A DNA stretch of 64,000 nt from Cymodocea nodosa (Eukaryota > Streptophyta > Magnoliopsida > Alismatales > Cymodoceaceae): positions 11,862,001 to 11,926,000 of the forward strand of contig CM072335.1 of assembly GCA_036874045.1 (NCBI GenBank), in the 5' to 3' direction. The notes beneath the pieces are model-generated. The model ran no database searches. It was not told the origin of the DNA and saw only the letters and a program-made list of their open reading frames with translations. Within the stretch, counting starts at the first letter, position 1, and each line of letters opens with the position of its first letter. Below, piece after piece: positions 23,196-34,665 of this stretch. Both the position numbers and the translations under genes were made by a program.

Positions 23196-24515
23196 TAATT
23201 AAAGTAACAGCCATGTAAGTTTGTTAATTAAAGGAATTAAAATGGTACTGAAAAGTTTGTAGAAATTGAAATTTTTTTATGAACTTGCTGTAACTATCCG
23301 ATAATTGAGACTGTAAAATTTTTATAAACTATAATTGCTTGAATGTTATATTTAGAAGGCTATATAAGATGCTATAGAATTTACTATTTATGCAAATCTT
23401 GATATAGTATCTTATGTTTTTTTTTTGAATTTCATGAGTTTAACAGTTTCACTATTTTAAAATGAAATTAGAATGCTTAATGAAAAATCAGTAAATTATC
23501 TGAAGTCCTGAAAGAGCTAAGATGTGAATTCTAGATTAAATGAAACACATATGATTAAAGATACATTTAATTTGACTGATTAAACTTGTAGAATGATTTA
23601 TGTGTAGATCTTATTAAACTATAGAAAAGGTATGAGCTTATTGTTATGGATTCATATTTCTAGTAAATGATAGAAGCAGGACTATATGAGATTGGTGTTT
23701 TATTGCATCTGTATTAATGAAATACGTACATATACAGTATGTGATTAATGTTTTTTTTTTTTTTAAAAAAGAAAAAAAAAATAACTTTGAGAGTTTATTG
23801 ACTAGTTTGATCACAAGCCTTTTGTACTTGAGCAGATAGGTATGTAAGGATTGTTGACCTAAAAAAGGACTCTTGAAATCTGACAACCTAAGATCCTGAT
23901 CAGATCTGGGATTGTTGACTGAAAGCTCGTTACATGGGTACATTAGAAAGCTCTTATATGATTCAAGCTTGTCAAATTAACTTTTAAAGTACAAAAATAC
24001 ATATACTGTTTTGAAAAGATACAAGTGTTTTGTGAAATACAGATATCTTTTGAATCGAGTATATTTTCTGTTATCTAGAATTGCTGAAATATGAATCTAA
24101 GAATTGACCTTTGAAGTTGTTTAATGGAGATACAATTCTTTATTCTACTTGTCTTAATCATATTGAATTGGATTGTACTTTGATTCATATGTTGTTGAAA
24201 TTTCTTCTAGAAATCATATTGGAAAATTCAGGATGACAAATGATGAAAAGAAGAACAAACGATAATTTAATTAACACCTATGTGATGATGATATACTTTG
24301 TATGTAATTTGCATATATTCTAAGTATATTTGCAGGTTGAAGAGGAGAAAACAATGTTAAAATAGATTACTGAAACTTACAGAATATCTATATAATAATA
24401 CAAGTTCTTATGCTGAATATAAGAAAAAAGAAAGAATTAATTCTAGCACTTTTAGAAAGACCAATTAATTAGATCTTAGTTTGCTAAGAGACTAGCAAAA
24501 TTTAGGTACGGGGAG
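23196..24515 (+). repeat. Inter-polypurine 3' segment, copy L2
   Basis: Second plus-strand copy of the 1.3-kb segment, closely similar to 19386-20704. It ends in a polypurine tract (GGTACGGGGAG, 24505-24515) followed by only six bases of LTR (TGTTTA) before the inverted F-box fragment. Confidence 0.85.
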
Positions 24516-24521
24516 TGTTTA

Positions 24522-24839
24522 AAATATCAGGTAATAGAATTGTATACCTTGGTTTGGTTCTGTATATAATTAATCCTTCATCCATCCCCATAATATAATC
24601 TATTCCTTCTAATGTATTGTGTGGAATTCCAGTAGTTTCTTCCATATTCAGATATTCATGGCTAATTGAACTACGATTAAATGACTTCCATATGAATCCA
24701 TCTCTAATCTTAGTCATTTTTGCAGCTTGTAGTCCTTGAAAATATTTTTCTCTAACATAGCCTTTAATTTCCTTTGATACACAACACAATCTACACAGAT
24801 CTTTAGCTGACAAGTTACTCAGTACTTCCCTTAGTGCGT
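24522..24839 (-). pseudogene. Inverted F-box gene fragment
   Basis: Minus-strand reading gives the F-box (LREVLSNLSAKDLCRLCCVS) and the block up to LLPDIL, corresponding to about 21597-21915 of the plus copy. The TGG lost in the plus copy is intact here (GFIWKSF). Its upper end abuts the 3' LTR end at 24840 and its lower end meets the six-base LTR start, with TTTAAA shared at the joint, as in microhomology joining or template switching. Confidence 0.8.
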
Positions 24840-25113
24840 TGTTCGTGTTTTCCCAGCACCACACTAGAAAAACTTGGATTTGTTACTTCTATTTTTACTT
24901 AGTTAATTTATCTTTATGCCTATTCTTTCTTTTAGAAGTAAACAAACAACCTTTAATACAATTTAGATATTAATTCCAATTTGTACTTTAACTGCAAGTG
25001 CATAGTGTCTATTGTATCAGTGTGCAAGTACAGGTCGATCCCACAGGGAATTGCTGACGAATTTAAGAAATGTTTGATTGTGAACAATTCAAATTTATAT
25101 TCAATAAGCACTC

Positions 25114-25205
25114 CGTTGAGTTATAGTTAACTCAACGCACTAAGTTCGTTGAGTTATGGATAACTCAACGGACTATCCTCGTAGACTTAAGTTAACTCCA
25201 CGAGC
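25114..25205 (-). repeat. Hairpin cluster in 3' LTR (U5 side)
   Basis: Three dyads: CGTTGAGTTA/TAACTCAACG at 25114-25137 (loop 4) and 25147-25170 (loop 4), and a CTCGT-GA/TC-ACGAG dyad at 25178-25204. Confidence 0.9.
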
Positions 25206-26212
25206 CTGTCTCTTCTTTATAATACTACTAATTACAGAGGAATTCGGCCAACCATTGGGCGATTCCACAGATTATAAATAACATCAATTAAGCTTTTTAA
25301 TGCTAGTTAACATTGGATTTATCATTATGCAATACTAACATTCAGATGATTCAAACAGTAACCATTAAAATCTTTAAGTTGTTTTGTATGAACCAATTTC
25401 AGTAAACTGTAAAATTAAAACTAACATAAAACAATCATAAAATTGATACAGATAACATTAATCACGATACAACACCAACAATACAACACTCAAATACAAC
25501 ATACAAACAAAGATAAATTGTTTTTGGTATTTTTGTTTTGATGTGATGGGCGAAAGGTGAAATGTAAAGTAATTTCACTTGACAGTAAATACTTCCGACA
25601 CTACTTACAACGCGATTACACCACTTAAAATTGAACCACTTACAATTCTGTCTCCTCTCCCTATAGAATCGTGAGTCTAGAATTGCAAGATGATCTCCTC
25701 TTCAGCATACAGGCATCAACTCGAAGCGAATGCTAAAAACTTTACGATCTCCTGAAATATGAGTTGGCGCTTGGTGAAAATGTCTTCCCTTCCCGCGATG
25801 CGATCACTCGTCACAGTGGTTGTCAGACACTGTGTTTGGCTCGGAATCGACTCGACATCAGGCAAGTATCCTCACAGACCTCTGATGATTGGTGATTATG
25901 GTGGTGATACGATGGTTGGTGTGATACTTCAGAGAATCACCGATATTGTCTATAGAAAGCTCGGTGCTCCTCCTCTGTATACACTAGCCGTCCATCGATC
26001 ACACACTTTCTTTTTTTCTTCTTTTCTTTTATATTTCTTCAGTGGTAACTGCTTCTGCTTGAATGGTCGGTTGGATTTCCTTCCTTCAGATCAACGGCGA
26101 TGATTTCTTTCTCCCTACGCAATTGAATTCCTACGTGATATGTGCAAACGTGGTTTTTCCTTTCAACTGTCTGTTCCTGCAACCGCTACAGTGGCATATT
26201 AGAAAATATATA

Positions 26213-26242
26213 GTCCGTGGAGTTACAGATAACTCAACGGAC
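26213..26242 (-). repeat. Hairpin in 3' LTR (U3)
   Basis: GTCCGTGGAGTTA with TAACTCAACGGAC, one mismatch in 13-base arms, loop 4; about 180 bp upstream of the TATA-like box in LTR orientation. Confidence 0.85.
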
Positions 26243-26692
26243 TTCCTTCGTTGATTTAACTATAAAACACGTGCAAAAATAACAACTTAAGTTTATAACG
26301 CTAACCTAACGCGTTGCCTTAGTGTATTTTCATGTAACTCAACGCGTGCAGTTATACTAACTTAACAAGTTATAACGTAAGTAAATCTACCAGTTCTCAA
26401 CACGTGTCAACAGTAGTTTAAACATAAAATAACATTTCAGAGAGTTACAGGTATAACTATCCGATGCTCAGATGCATTTTCGGTTACTTAAGAATTTCAC
26501 AGCCTACAATTTACCGACAGTTCATAAATGTACTAAATTAACATTAATTCCCCAAAATTAAGTAGTTTCTTCAATTAAAGCATATAACAGTGCAATTATA
26601 ACATAATAGCTTAATTCTCATATGATAAGCTAAATATTATGCAATTAACCATCATTTAACCATTAATAATATGTACTTTTTCATTCTAAACA

Positions 26693-28024
26693 CTTCCCCC
26701 ATACCTAAATTTTGCTAGTCCCTTAGTAAACTAAGATTTAATTAATTAGTCTTTCAAAAAGTGCTAGAATTAATTCTCCCCCTTTTGTTTTTTTTTTTTT
26801 TATGTTTAGCATAAACATATATTCTGTATGTTTCAGTAATCAACCTGCAAAGATATTTAGAATATATGTAAATTACATACAAAGTATATCATCTTCATAT
26901 AGGTGTTAATTATATTATCGTTTGTTCTTCTTTTCATCATCTGTAATCCTGAATTTTCCAATAAGTTTTTCCAGAAGAAATTTCAACAACATACAAATTA
27001 AAGTACAATCCAATTCAATCTGATTAAGACAAGTAGAATAAAGAATTGTATTTCCATTAAACAACTTCAAAAGTCAATTCCAGATTCATATTTCAGCAAT
27101 TCTAGATAACAGAAAATATACTCGATTCATAAGATATCTGTATTTCACAAAACACTTGTATCTTTTCAGAACAGTATATGTTTTTTTTCTTTTCTTTTTT
27201 TTTTGTACTTTAAAAGTTAATTTGACAAGCTTGAATCATGCAAGAGCTTTCTAATGTACCCATGTAACAAGCTTTCAGTCAACAATCCCAGATCTGATCA
27301 AGATCTTAGGTTGCCAGATTTTCAGAGTCCTTTTTCAGGTCAACAATCCTTACATACCTATCTGCTCAAGTACAAAAGGCTCGTGATCAAACAAGTCAAT
27401 AAACTCTCAAGGTTTTTTTTTTTTCTAAAAATAAATGCACACACAAAACAAAGCATTAATCACATATTGTATATGCACGTATTTCATTAATACAGATGCA
27501 GTAAAACACCAATCTCATATAATCCTGCTTCTATCATTTACTAAAGATATGAATCCATAATAATAAGTTCATACTTTATATGTAGTTTAATAAGATCTAC
27601 ACATAAATCATTCTACAAGTTCAATTAGTTAAAGTAAATGTATCTTTCATCATATGTGTTTCATTTAATCTAGAATTCACATCTCAGCTCCTTCAGGACT
27701 TCAGATAATTTTCTGATTAAGCATTAAATATTCTGATTTCATTTTAAAATTGTGAAACTGTTAAACTCATGAAATTCAGAAAAATCATAAGATACTATAG
27801 CATCTTCTATAATAATTTATTTATCTAGATTTACATAAATAATAAATTCTATAGCATCTTCTATAGCCTTCTAAATATAACATTCAAGCAGTTTATAAAA
27901 ATTTTATAGTCTCAATTATCGAATAGTTACAGCAAGTTTATAAAAATTTTCAATTTCCTCAAAACTTTGCAGTATCATTTTAATTCCTTTAATTAACAAA
28001 CTTACATGGCTATTACTTTAATTA
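26693..28024 (-). repeat. Inter-polypurine 3' segment, copy A
   Basis: Third copy of the 1.3-kb segment. The 3' polypurine tract GGTATGGGGGAAG is at 26705-26693. It has diverged more than L1 and L2, with small insertions near 27800-27860. No sense-strand ORF. Confidence 0.85.
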
Positions 28025-28037
28025 CCTCCCCCCCATA
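28025..28037 (-). other. Internal polypurine tract of element A
   Basis: TATGGGGGGGAGG on the minus strand, followed by TAATTAAAG, exactly as at 23181-23195. Confidence 0.7.
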
Positions 28038-28447
28038 TCTACATTTTGCATTATCCTCAATGTAAAAGATTTGACAATAAGTACAGTAATTGTAGCGGGC
28101 ATGAATAAAGTTTTGTTTGATTTAAAATTTAGGATAAGTAATTGGTTACATACCTTGTTCCATTTGTATCTCTTTTTGCATATTTCGATTTTTGATTCTA
28201 AAAAACTTTTCATTCCCAGATAAACACAGAATATAAAACAAAATAACATTTAACAGGTATTAATAAATCAGTGTCTTGTGTGGAACCCAGACTTCTATGC
28301 CTTTGGTGGCTCACACGCAAGCCAGTTGGTTTCCCAGAACAGATACCAACAAACTGGATTGATATTTTGTTTTGTTTGTTTGTTTTTTTTTTTTAAAAAA
28401 AAAAAATAAATGCAGAATACACAACATTAAACACACAAAATCACAGC
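28038..28447 (-). other. F-box 3' flank in element A
   Basis: Reverse complement of 22707-23180: T/A-rich tract at 28370-28410 and the conserved CAAACTGGATTGATATTTTG stretch. No coding potential. Confidence 0.7.
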
Positions 28448-29585
28448 TTAAGAACATGATTGAAAAGTAGAAACAAATGGAATAAATGTATCAGTCCAAG
28501 CAAACTTTTTAGGCATAGTTCTTCTTGTTATTAATTCTGTTTTAATGTAGTTCTTGGTCCTTTTTAATTTGTAAACATGCAATATATTATAAATTCCAAA
28601 TACGAGTGTATTACCATTAAAGATATGTAATGCAGAAAGGGATCCTTTTTGGTTCCAGGGTAATTTAGCAGTTTCTATTTCTACATCTATTTCAATATAC
28701 TCCTCTTCCCACTTCCATTCATTCATGTCTTCCATAATCCATATTTGAAATTTCATCAGTTCATCCCATCATCTTATCAGACATAAAGTAGGATCATCTT
28801 TTTCATTATACCACATTCCTATTTGAATTTTATTAAATTTTTCAAATGATGGTTTAGCTATTTCACTCGGTACAGGTAAAATTTCTGTATAATCATCATA
28901 ACTGTCTATGCTCACTATGTATAAATCAGATCTATATGCTATTGATATCTCCGTGACTAAATAAATATAACCATCAAGTATGACATGTGTTTGGTTAATT
29001 AATGATTTCTGTCCTAGATATATTATAATGTTTTCATTCCAAGATCTGTTCAAAAAATTATACACTTAAGCGTAAATCTTCACCCCAATTTCCTGTAGGT
29101 CTCCAATAATATAATTTTTCAGGAATTGCAGAATTTTTATCAGAAAATATTAAAGCTGACCCACAATTTTCAGTTGATGCTTCAAATATATTAGGTCTTC
29201 CTATATTACATTCTTCTCTTGTTATAGGATTTCTTATTAAAATCTCAGGTAATGATAAACTTGCATACCTTGATCTCATCTTGTATATGATTAATCCTTC
29301 ATCTATCCCCATAATATGACTCATTCCTTCTAATGCATTGGGTGGAGTTCCAGTAGTTTCTTCCATAGCCAGATATTCATGGGTATTTGAACTACGATTA
29401 AATGACCTCCATATGAATCCATCTCTAATCTTAGTCATTTTTGCAGCTTGTAGTCCCTGAAAATATTTTTCTTCAATACAGTCTTTAATTTCCTTTGATA
29501 CACAACACATCCTGCACAGATCTTTAGCTGACAAGTTACTTAGTATTTCCCTTTGTGCATCCAACGGTAATTGCATTAATTTCAT
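28448..29585 (-). pseudogene. Retroelement-borne F-box protein, frameshift and stop
   Basis: Start ATG 29585 gives an F-box beginning MKLMQLPLDAQREILSNL, then SAKDLCRMCCVSKEI. The C-terminal region aligns along its length with the plus copy. Two lesions: a 2-bp loss near 29060 (at SVYNFL in the plus copy), and TGA at 28771-28769 where the plus copy has TGG. The lesions differ from the single lesion of the plus copy, so the common source had an open frame of about 378 aa. It lies between the gag core unit and the internal polypurine tract. Confidence 0.78.
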
Positions 29586-29653
29586 TTGTCAATTCTGTAG
29601 AATAAAAACAAAAATTTAGCAGAGACAAAAATTAACATAACTACTGCACACCC

Positions 29654-29715
29654 TCGTGGAGTTAAGGCATAACTCAACAGACTAAGTTCCTTGAGTTAAA
29701 AATTAACTCTACGAT
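29654..29715 (-). repeat. Hairpin cluster ahead of the F-box unit
   Basis: Dyads CTCGTGGAGTTA/TAACTCAACAG (29654-29681) and CCTTGAGTTAA/TTAACTCTACGA (29689-29715), 70-130 bp upstream of the F-box start on the minus strand. A TATA-like run (TATATATG) lies just upstream at about 29743-29750. Confidence 0.8.
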
Positions 29716-29780
29716 ACTATTAACTTAAAATAAAAATAAAAACATATATACATACAAATAGTTGCTTCAGATATGCTGCT

Positions 29781-31124
29781 TCATTCAGCTGCCCTCCCAG
29801 AAGAGGTATCAATTTCATTAACCATTCTATTGACATGATTAGGTATAGCTTGTATTGGCAATCCTCCAGTAGGTCTAACTTTCATTGGTTCCTTCTGTCT
29901 AAGTGGTATATTTCTATTCTGATTTTGATTTACAGCATTTCCAAATATAAATTCTAAACGATTGTTTACTTGTTGGATTATCTTTTCTAATTTTTCTATT
30001 CTAGCTCCTTGTTCAATTAATACTTCATAACTTATGTTCTTCTCATTTATATTTTCTCCTCCCTGGAAATTGTTGTTTCTCCAAGATAAATTCGGGTGAT
30101 TTCTCCAATTAGGATTATAAGAATTTCCCAAGTTATCTCTCTAGTTTCTAGCATAAATAATATCTAAGTCATTTATGTTTGTATTCTTTTCTGCTAGCTT
30201 TTGATTTAATGATAACTCTTCTATTTTCTTTGTTAATTCATTTAATTTCACCTCAAGCATAGTATTGGAATCTATTTCATGCATTCCTCTTGGCAATAAT
30301 CTTTTATCTACAATAGCTTCAGCCGAATTTTCCCACTGTGTAGTTCTTTTTGAAAAATTTTCTAAATATGCCCATGCTTCTTCACTACATAATTTTAAAA
30401 ATCCATTTTGACAAGTAGATTCTAATAAAGATTTCGTTGAAACATCTATGCCTTCATAAATTATGCCTATTAATTGTGCTTTACTCATTGCATGATGTGG
30501 ACATTGAGTCATTAAATCTTTAAATCTTTCAAAATATTTCCAGAATGATTCAACCTGTTTTTGGCTACACATTAATATTTCTTTCTTCTTTTTAATCGTT
30601 TGATGTGTTGGATAGTATTTTTCCAGAAAAATAGAGCAAAATTCAGTCCATGTAGAAATTGAATCAGGCGATAGAGTATATAACCATCTCTTAGCTGTAT
30701 CTTTTAAAGCAAAAGGGATATATCTAAGTTTAATAGCATCCATACTCATGTTCGACATTCTCATCATTTGACAAACTTCGTTAAATTCTCTAAGGAAATA
30801 ATAGGCATCCTCTCTTTCTAATCCATGAAAATGTGGCAATTGACTAATATAATTAGATTTCAGTTCAAACCTATCTCCCTCAAAGTTTGGCAATCGAATA
30901 CATGAAGGTTCATCAATTAATTCAGGATACAGAATCTCTCCTAATGGTTTTTCTACTGGAGCAGCCATCTCTACGTTCTCTTTTAAAGAAAGGTTAGCTA
31001 CACCCCAAAGAATTTCGTTAAAGTTTAGTTCAGAAAATTTTTCAGTACCCCACTGCAATGAAAATTCCTGGATAGGTGTTCTTACTAATCGTTTAGTGCT
31101 TAGAGAACGAGTCCATGTGCTCAT
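29781..31124 (-). pseudogene. Gag core (retrotransposon gag domain), one in-frame UAG
   Basis: One frame of 448 codons from ATG 31124 to the stop at 29781, with a single TAG at 30143-30141. Residues about 95-290 are the retrotransposon gag (capsid-like) domain: FLREFNEVCQMM, IKLRYIPFALKDTAKRWLY, TWTEFCSIFLEKYYP, FERFKDLMTQCPHH and TTQWENS. After the TAG comes YNPNWRNHPNLSWRNNN, the block that in Athila-type Gag sits after the zinc knuckle, then a coiled coil (EVLIEQGARIEKLEKIIQQV). No CCHC motif is here; it is in the separate unit at 39688. Gag normally precedes pol; here it lies downstream of integrase and ORF-X and has its own upstream hairpin cluster. Confidence 0.82.
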
Positions 31125-31477
31125 AAATAAATAACAGAAGATTAATTACATACCAGTCTGAAGCTTTCCATTCTATAAATATTTGTTGTCGGATGAAGGT
31201 TGAATCAGCTGCTTCTCCTTCCAGTTCCTCCAACGCTTTCTCCTTTCTCTTAAAAGTGCTGGTAACTCGTAAATAACATTCTGTTTCATATATATACTAC
31301 GCATCCATAAAGTGAATAAATCTCGTTGCAAGAACGTGTCTTGCAACGTGCATCGTGGTTCCTATTTTAATGGGTACGTGTACCACTACTAATTTCAAAT
31401 TTTGGTAACCGCTAAACCGACGAAGTTTCATTTGTGGTTAAAAGAATAACCGTTCTGCTTAATCCATGAACTAACCT

Positions 31478-31640
31478 CGTTGAGTTACAGATTACTCAAC
31501 AGAACACAGTCGGTTACTATTGCAAACTCTACGGACTAACTTCGTTGAGTTACAGATAACTCAACGGAGTGACCTTATATTATATTACTGACCTCGTGGA
31601 GTTGCAGTTAACTCAACGGAATTACTTCGTTGAGTTAACA
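31478..31640 (-). repeat. Hairpin cluster ahead of the gag unit
   Basis: Three dyads of the family (31478-31502, 31541-31567, 31593-31620) plus a half-site at 31626-31639, 350-515 bp upstream of the gag start. A TATA-like TATAAAAA lies just upstream at about 31695-31688 on the minus strand. Confidence 0.8.
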
Positions 31641-32064
31641 CTTGGCAACTTCTAAGTTTCACTCTCGTAAGTTTTCTATTCTGTTTTTTTTATATTTTTC
31701 TTTGTCATTCTGCTAACTGTAATAAAGTTAAATCTATGTCATTAATGCCTTATTTTGATTAAAATACATTTAAATCTGAACATTATATAAAGATTTAAAT
31801 TGCAGGTCATTTTATGTTATGTAGAATTTACATTTTACCTTATAACATGCAGAAATTTTTGAGCAGTTATCCTGTCATTCAGCAAATTGTAAATCTGTTA
31901 CATATTCATAAAGTTCCACAAATTACATAATATTCAATAAATTCTATTCATTTCACATTCAAATAAGTATGAAAATTGCATCTAAAAAATTATATTCAAT
32001 AATATGAATCAATTACATTACAAGTACATCATACAATTTTACACAAGTAGACGAACAATACAAT

Positions 32065-34299
32065 TTAATCTCTATGCCTAAGTTCATCTACTTCCTTTTG
32101 GAGTTTTTCTAATTGCTGCTCTAATTGATTTATCCTCTCTACTGCTCCTGCAATTTCTCCAGAAGGTATAGCTAATTCTGCAGCTACAAAATTTCTGTAT
32201 TCTTTCATTGAAATGGTTCTAGATCTTATCCTTTTTGATGTCCATTTAGTGAAATCAATACTATCCACCATCAGTAGTGGAATCAAATCTCCATAAAATA
32301 ATTTCTTCTTTATTGTTTTCAGCTTGGAGATAAAAACTGCAGACCAATTTATTTGGATCTTATTTACAACTGCATACGTGGCCCATTTGACAAATTGACT
32401 TAATTCTATGTCATGGCCCTGTCGTTGATAGACATTCTTAATCAGAATGTTAGCTACCATGCGTGCTTTACCATTTAAATGCTTCAATCTGTTTAATAAT
32501 GGCACACCAGGATTGATAGCTAAACAATCCTTAATTTGCTGCTCAGTCCATTCAACTACAGTTGTATCCTCCAAAATTTTTGTTCCTTCATTCTTTAAAC
32601 CAAATATGTTGTGGAGAAGCTCTGGTGTTATCTGTACATCAGCTTCCTCCACGTTTGAAATTAATTCTCCTTCTCCTTCTCTTAAATTTGCATAGAAACA
32701 AGGCACTAAATTCTCATATACTGCATGCCCTCTATCTTGAGATATAAATTGCAGTAGACCTTGGAATTCAAATAGATCTTTGATTTCTTGCATTCCATCC
32801 CAATTTACTGGTCTACTGTAAATAATATCGTAACCCCTTATTTCTTGGTATTTGATATAAGCTTCCTAACTACAAAAATGTGCTTCATTCAAAATTGTTG
32901 TTTCAGTCGAGTCAAGAAGGTGACTTTGTTGCTCTAAAGGGGTTTACTCTTACTCTTCCTCTAGCATAGGCTGCATTTGGACATTCTCTTCAGATTCTTG
33001 AATTTTTACTTTTGTTTCTGTCTGTGGTGGTGAGCCGGCAGAACTCTCCACTCTGTCTTGAATTCTTTCCATAATTTGCTGAAGAGTTTCTTGCTCTTTA
33101 GTGGAATCTGTGAAATTATTTTTGTCCAAATGGCTTCTTTCAGCCTCTTCATTTTCTACTCTTTCTTCTTCCTCCTGACTACCAATCTGTTCTGTTACTG
33201 TTCTTTCTAATTTTGTAACAAATTGGGATGGAGTCACGGGCAATTCAATTTCTACCCTAATTTCTGTTTCTTCTTGTACAGGCTGCAAACTAATTTCAAC
33301 CTGATTTTTTTCTTTTCTTTGCTCCTCCTGCTCCTCCTCAGATTCGGATAGCAGGTTAATAAAAATCTGCTCCACAGGCCCTGTAAAAATTGGTACTTCA
33401 GATTTAATTTATTTATAATCAGGCACTTTTTCTTTTTCTTTTTCTTTCTTTTTTCTGATTAGTTGTGCCTGTTCTTCCTCTTCATCTTCTGAAATTAAAT
33501 CTACAAAAATAGGCTCTGCAGGCTTTCGAACCATAGGTACTAGCTCTTCCTGTTTAATTCTTCCAATAATTGCTGGTCTCGAAGGACCAGCTTCAGCTTC
33601 TTTTACAGCATCTCTAACAGTAGTTCTGGCAGTAGCTTCTTGATGTTGTTCCACTTTAATTTTATATTGGGCTTTCAACTTTTCTACAGCCCTCTTTTTG
33701 TACAATGCATCAAACACCAGATGTGCTTTAGCCACTGCCAAATCTTCTGATTCTCCTTGGTTTTTTCCAACTTGAACCAGTTCTGCAAATTCTCTTATTT
33801 CTTCTTCAGTCGAAGGCCCCATCATTTCTACTCGTGTCAATGGCTTAAATGGTGGAACTGAAGGTCCAGACTGTTGTTCCTCAAGAACAGGTCTTTCAGC
33901 AGTTGGTTCCTCCCGTTCTTCAGTTGCCTCTTCATTTACTTTCCTTTCTTGCTCCCAGATCACCCATTTAGCTTGTCTACAGATTCGTCTTTTGAACCAG
34001 AGTCGGGACTTACGCTAGATTAATTCTAGGGCAACTTCATTACTTGGCCTTATTTGTCTTTCCTTACTTACAGCTATTTCTGTTGCTATTCTGATTCGTG
34101 TTTCCATTATTTGAGGTATTCGTATATCCATATCTACTAAATCTCTTCTCAACTTGAAAAGTTCTGATTCTACCTTTTATAGCTCTTTCTCTCTTTTCGT
34201 ATTTCTGATCTTCTGTTGCGTATGCCACTCTTCTGATTCCTTCAGAAATTCTGATGTATCAACAACATCTTCCCAGAATTCAGGCGTCATCTTCATCAT
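32065..34299 (-). pseudogene. ORF-X: acidic coiled-coil protein with plant-transposon domain
   Basis: A single frame of 745 codons from ATG 34299 to 32065, broken by stops at 34179-34177, 34017-34015, 33411-33409, 32952-32950, 32946-32944 and 32868-32866 but with no frameshift. N-terminus MMKMTPEFWEDV; the middle is highly charged (Glu/Lys) with a duplicated motif, EPIFVDLISEDEEEE and EQIFINLLSESEEEQ. The C-terminal 240 residues (VPCFYANL, VQITPELLHNIFGL, NGKARMVANIL) resemble the putative plant transposon protein domain often found in Athila/Ogre-type elements, as I recall it. It ends in a leucine-heptad coil (INQLEQQLEKLQKEVDEL). Position between integrase and the 3' end recalls env-like ORFs, but I see no signal peptide or membrane segment. 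Function unknown. Confidence 0.65.
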
Positions 34300-34481
34300 C
34301 GTGGAGTTACACAACAGCATGTAATCGCTTTGATTTCTACTGTTCTAGATTCTAAATGATTTGTCGGATAATGCCCCCAAAACCCTAGGTTTTAGTTTAA
34401 ATAAGCACTAAGTTTAGGCAGGTAATCGAGTCATTTCCCGAACCAACTATTACTATTTTATCTGCGGTCTTAGCTACAGTA

Positions 34482-34576
34482 CTCCATTGTGTTACAGGTA
34501 ACTCAACGGAATAAGCTCGTTGACTAACTCAAGACTTAACGGAGTAAGCTCGTTGAGTTAAGCGTAACTCAATGGA
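34482..34576 (-). repeat. Hairpin cluster ahead of ORF-X
   Basis: Dyads at 34482-34510 and 34549-34576 with a degraded one between them, 180-280 bp upstream of the ORF-X start. A TATA-like TTATATAGGG sits at 34588-34579 on the minus strand, immediately upstream. Confidence 0.78.
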
Positions 34577-34665
34577 CTCCCTATATAAGCAAATATAATA
34601 ATAAAAATATTACAGAGAATAGTTTTTCTGTTTTTTTTTTTGTTTTTTTTTTATTTACAGGTTTA

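Larger units (their letters stand above)
24840..26692 (-). repeat. 3' LTR
   Basis: 1,853 bp, TGTTTAG...CGAACA on the minus strand, preceded by the polypurine tract at 26705-26693. TATA-like TATAAAAG at 26034-26027; hairpins at 26213-26242 (U3) and 25114-25205 (U5 side). The open frame 25759-26103 on the other strand recurs in the 5' LTR but looks non-coding. Confidence 0.92.

Noticed and set aside
24835..24839. TGCGT beside the inner LTR end as a target duplication for element A alone (partner TGCAT at 41581)
   Set aside because: TGCGT is simply part of the F-box sequence (revcomp ACGCA at 21597), and the sequence beyond 41585 is PIF DNA rather than F-box continuation; the exact TGCAT pair at 19381 and 41581 is the better explanation.
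25759..26254. ORFs antisense to the LTR (also 40654-41142)
   Set aside because: They lie over the LTR promoter and leader, differ between the LTRs without synonymous bias, and resemble no protein.
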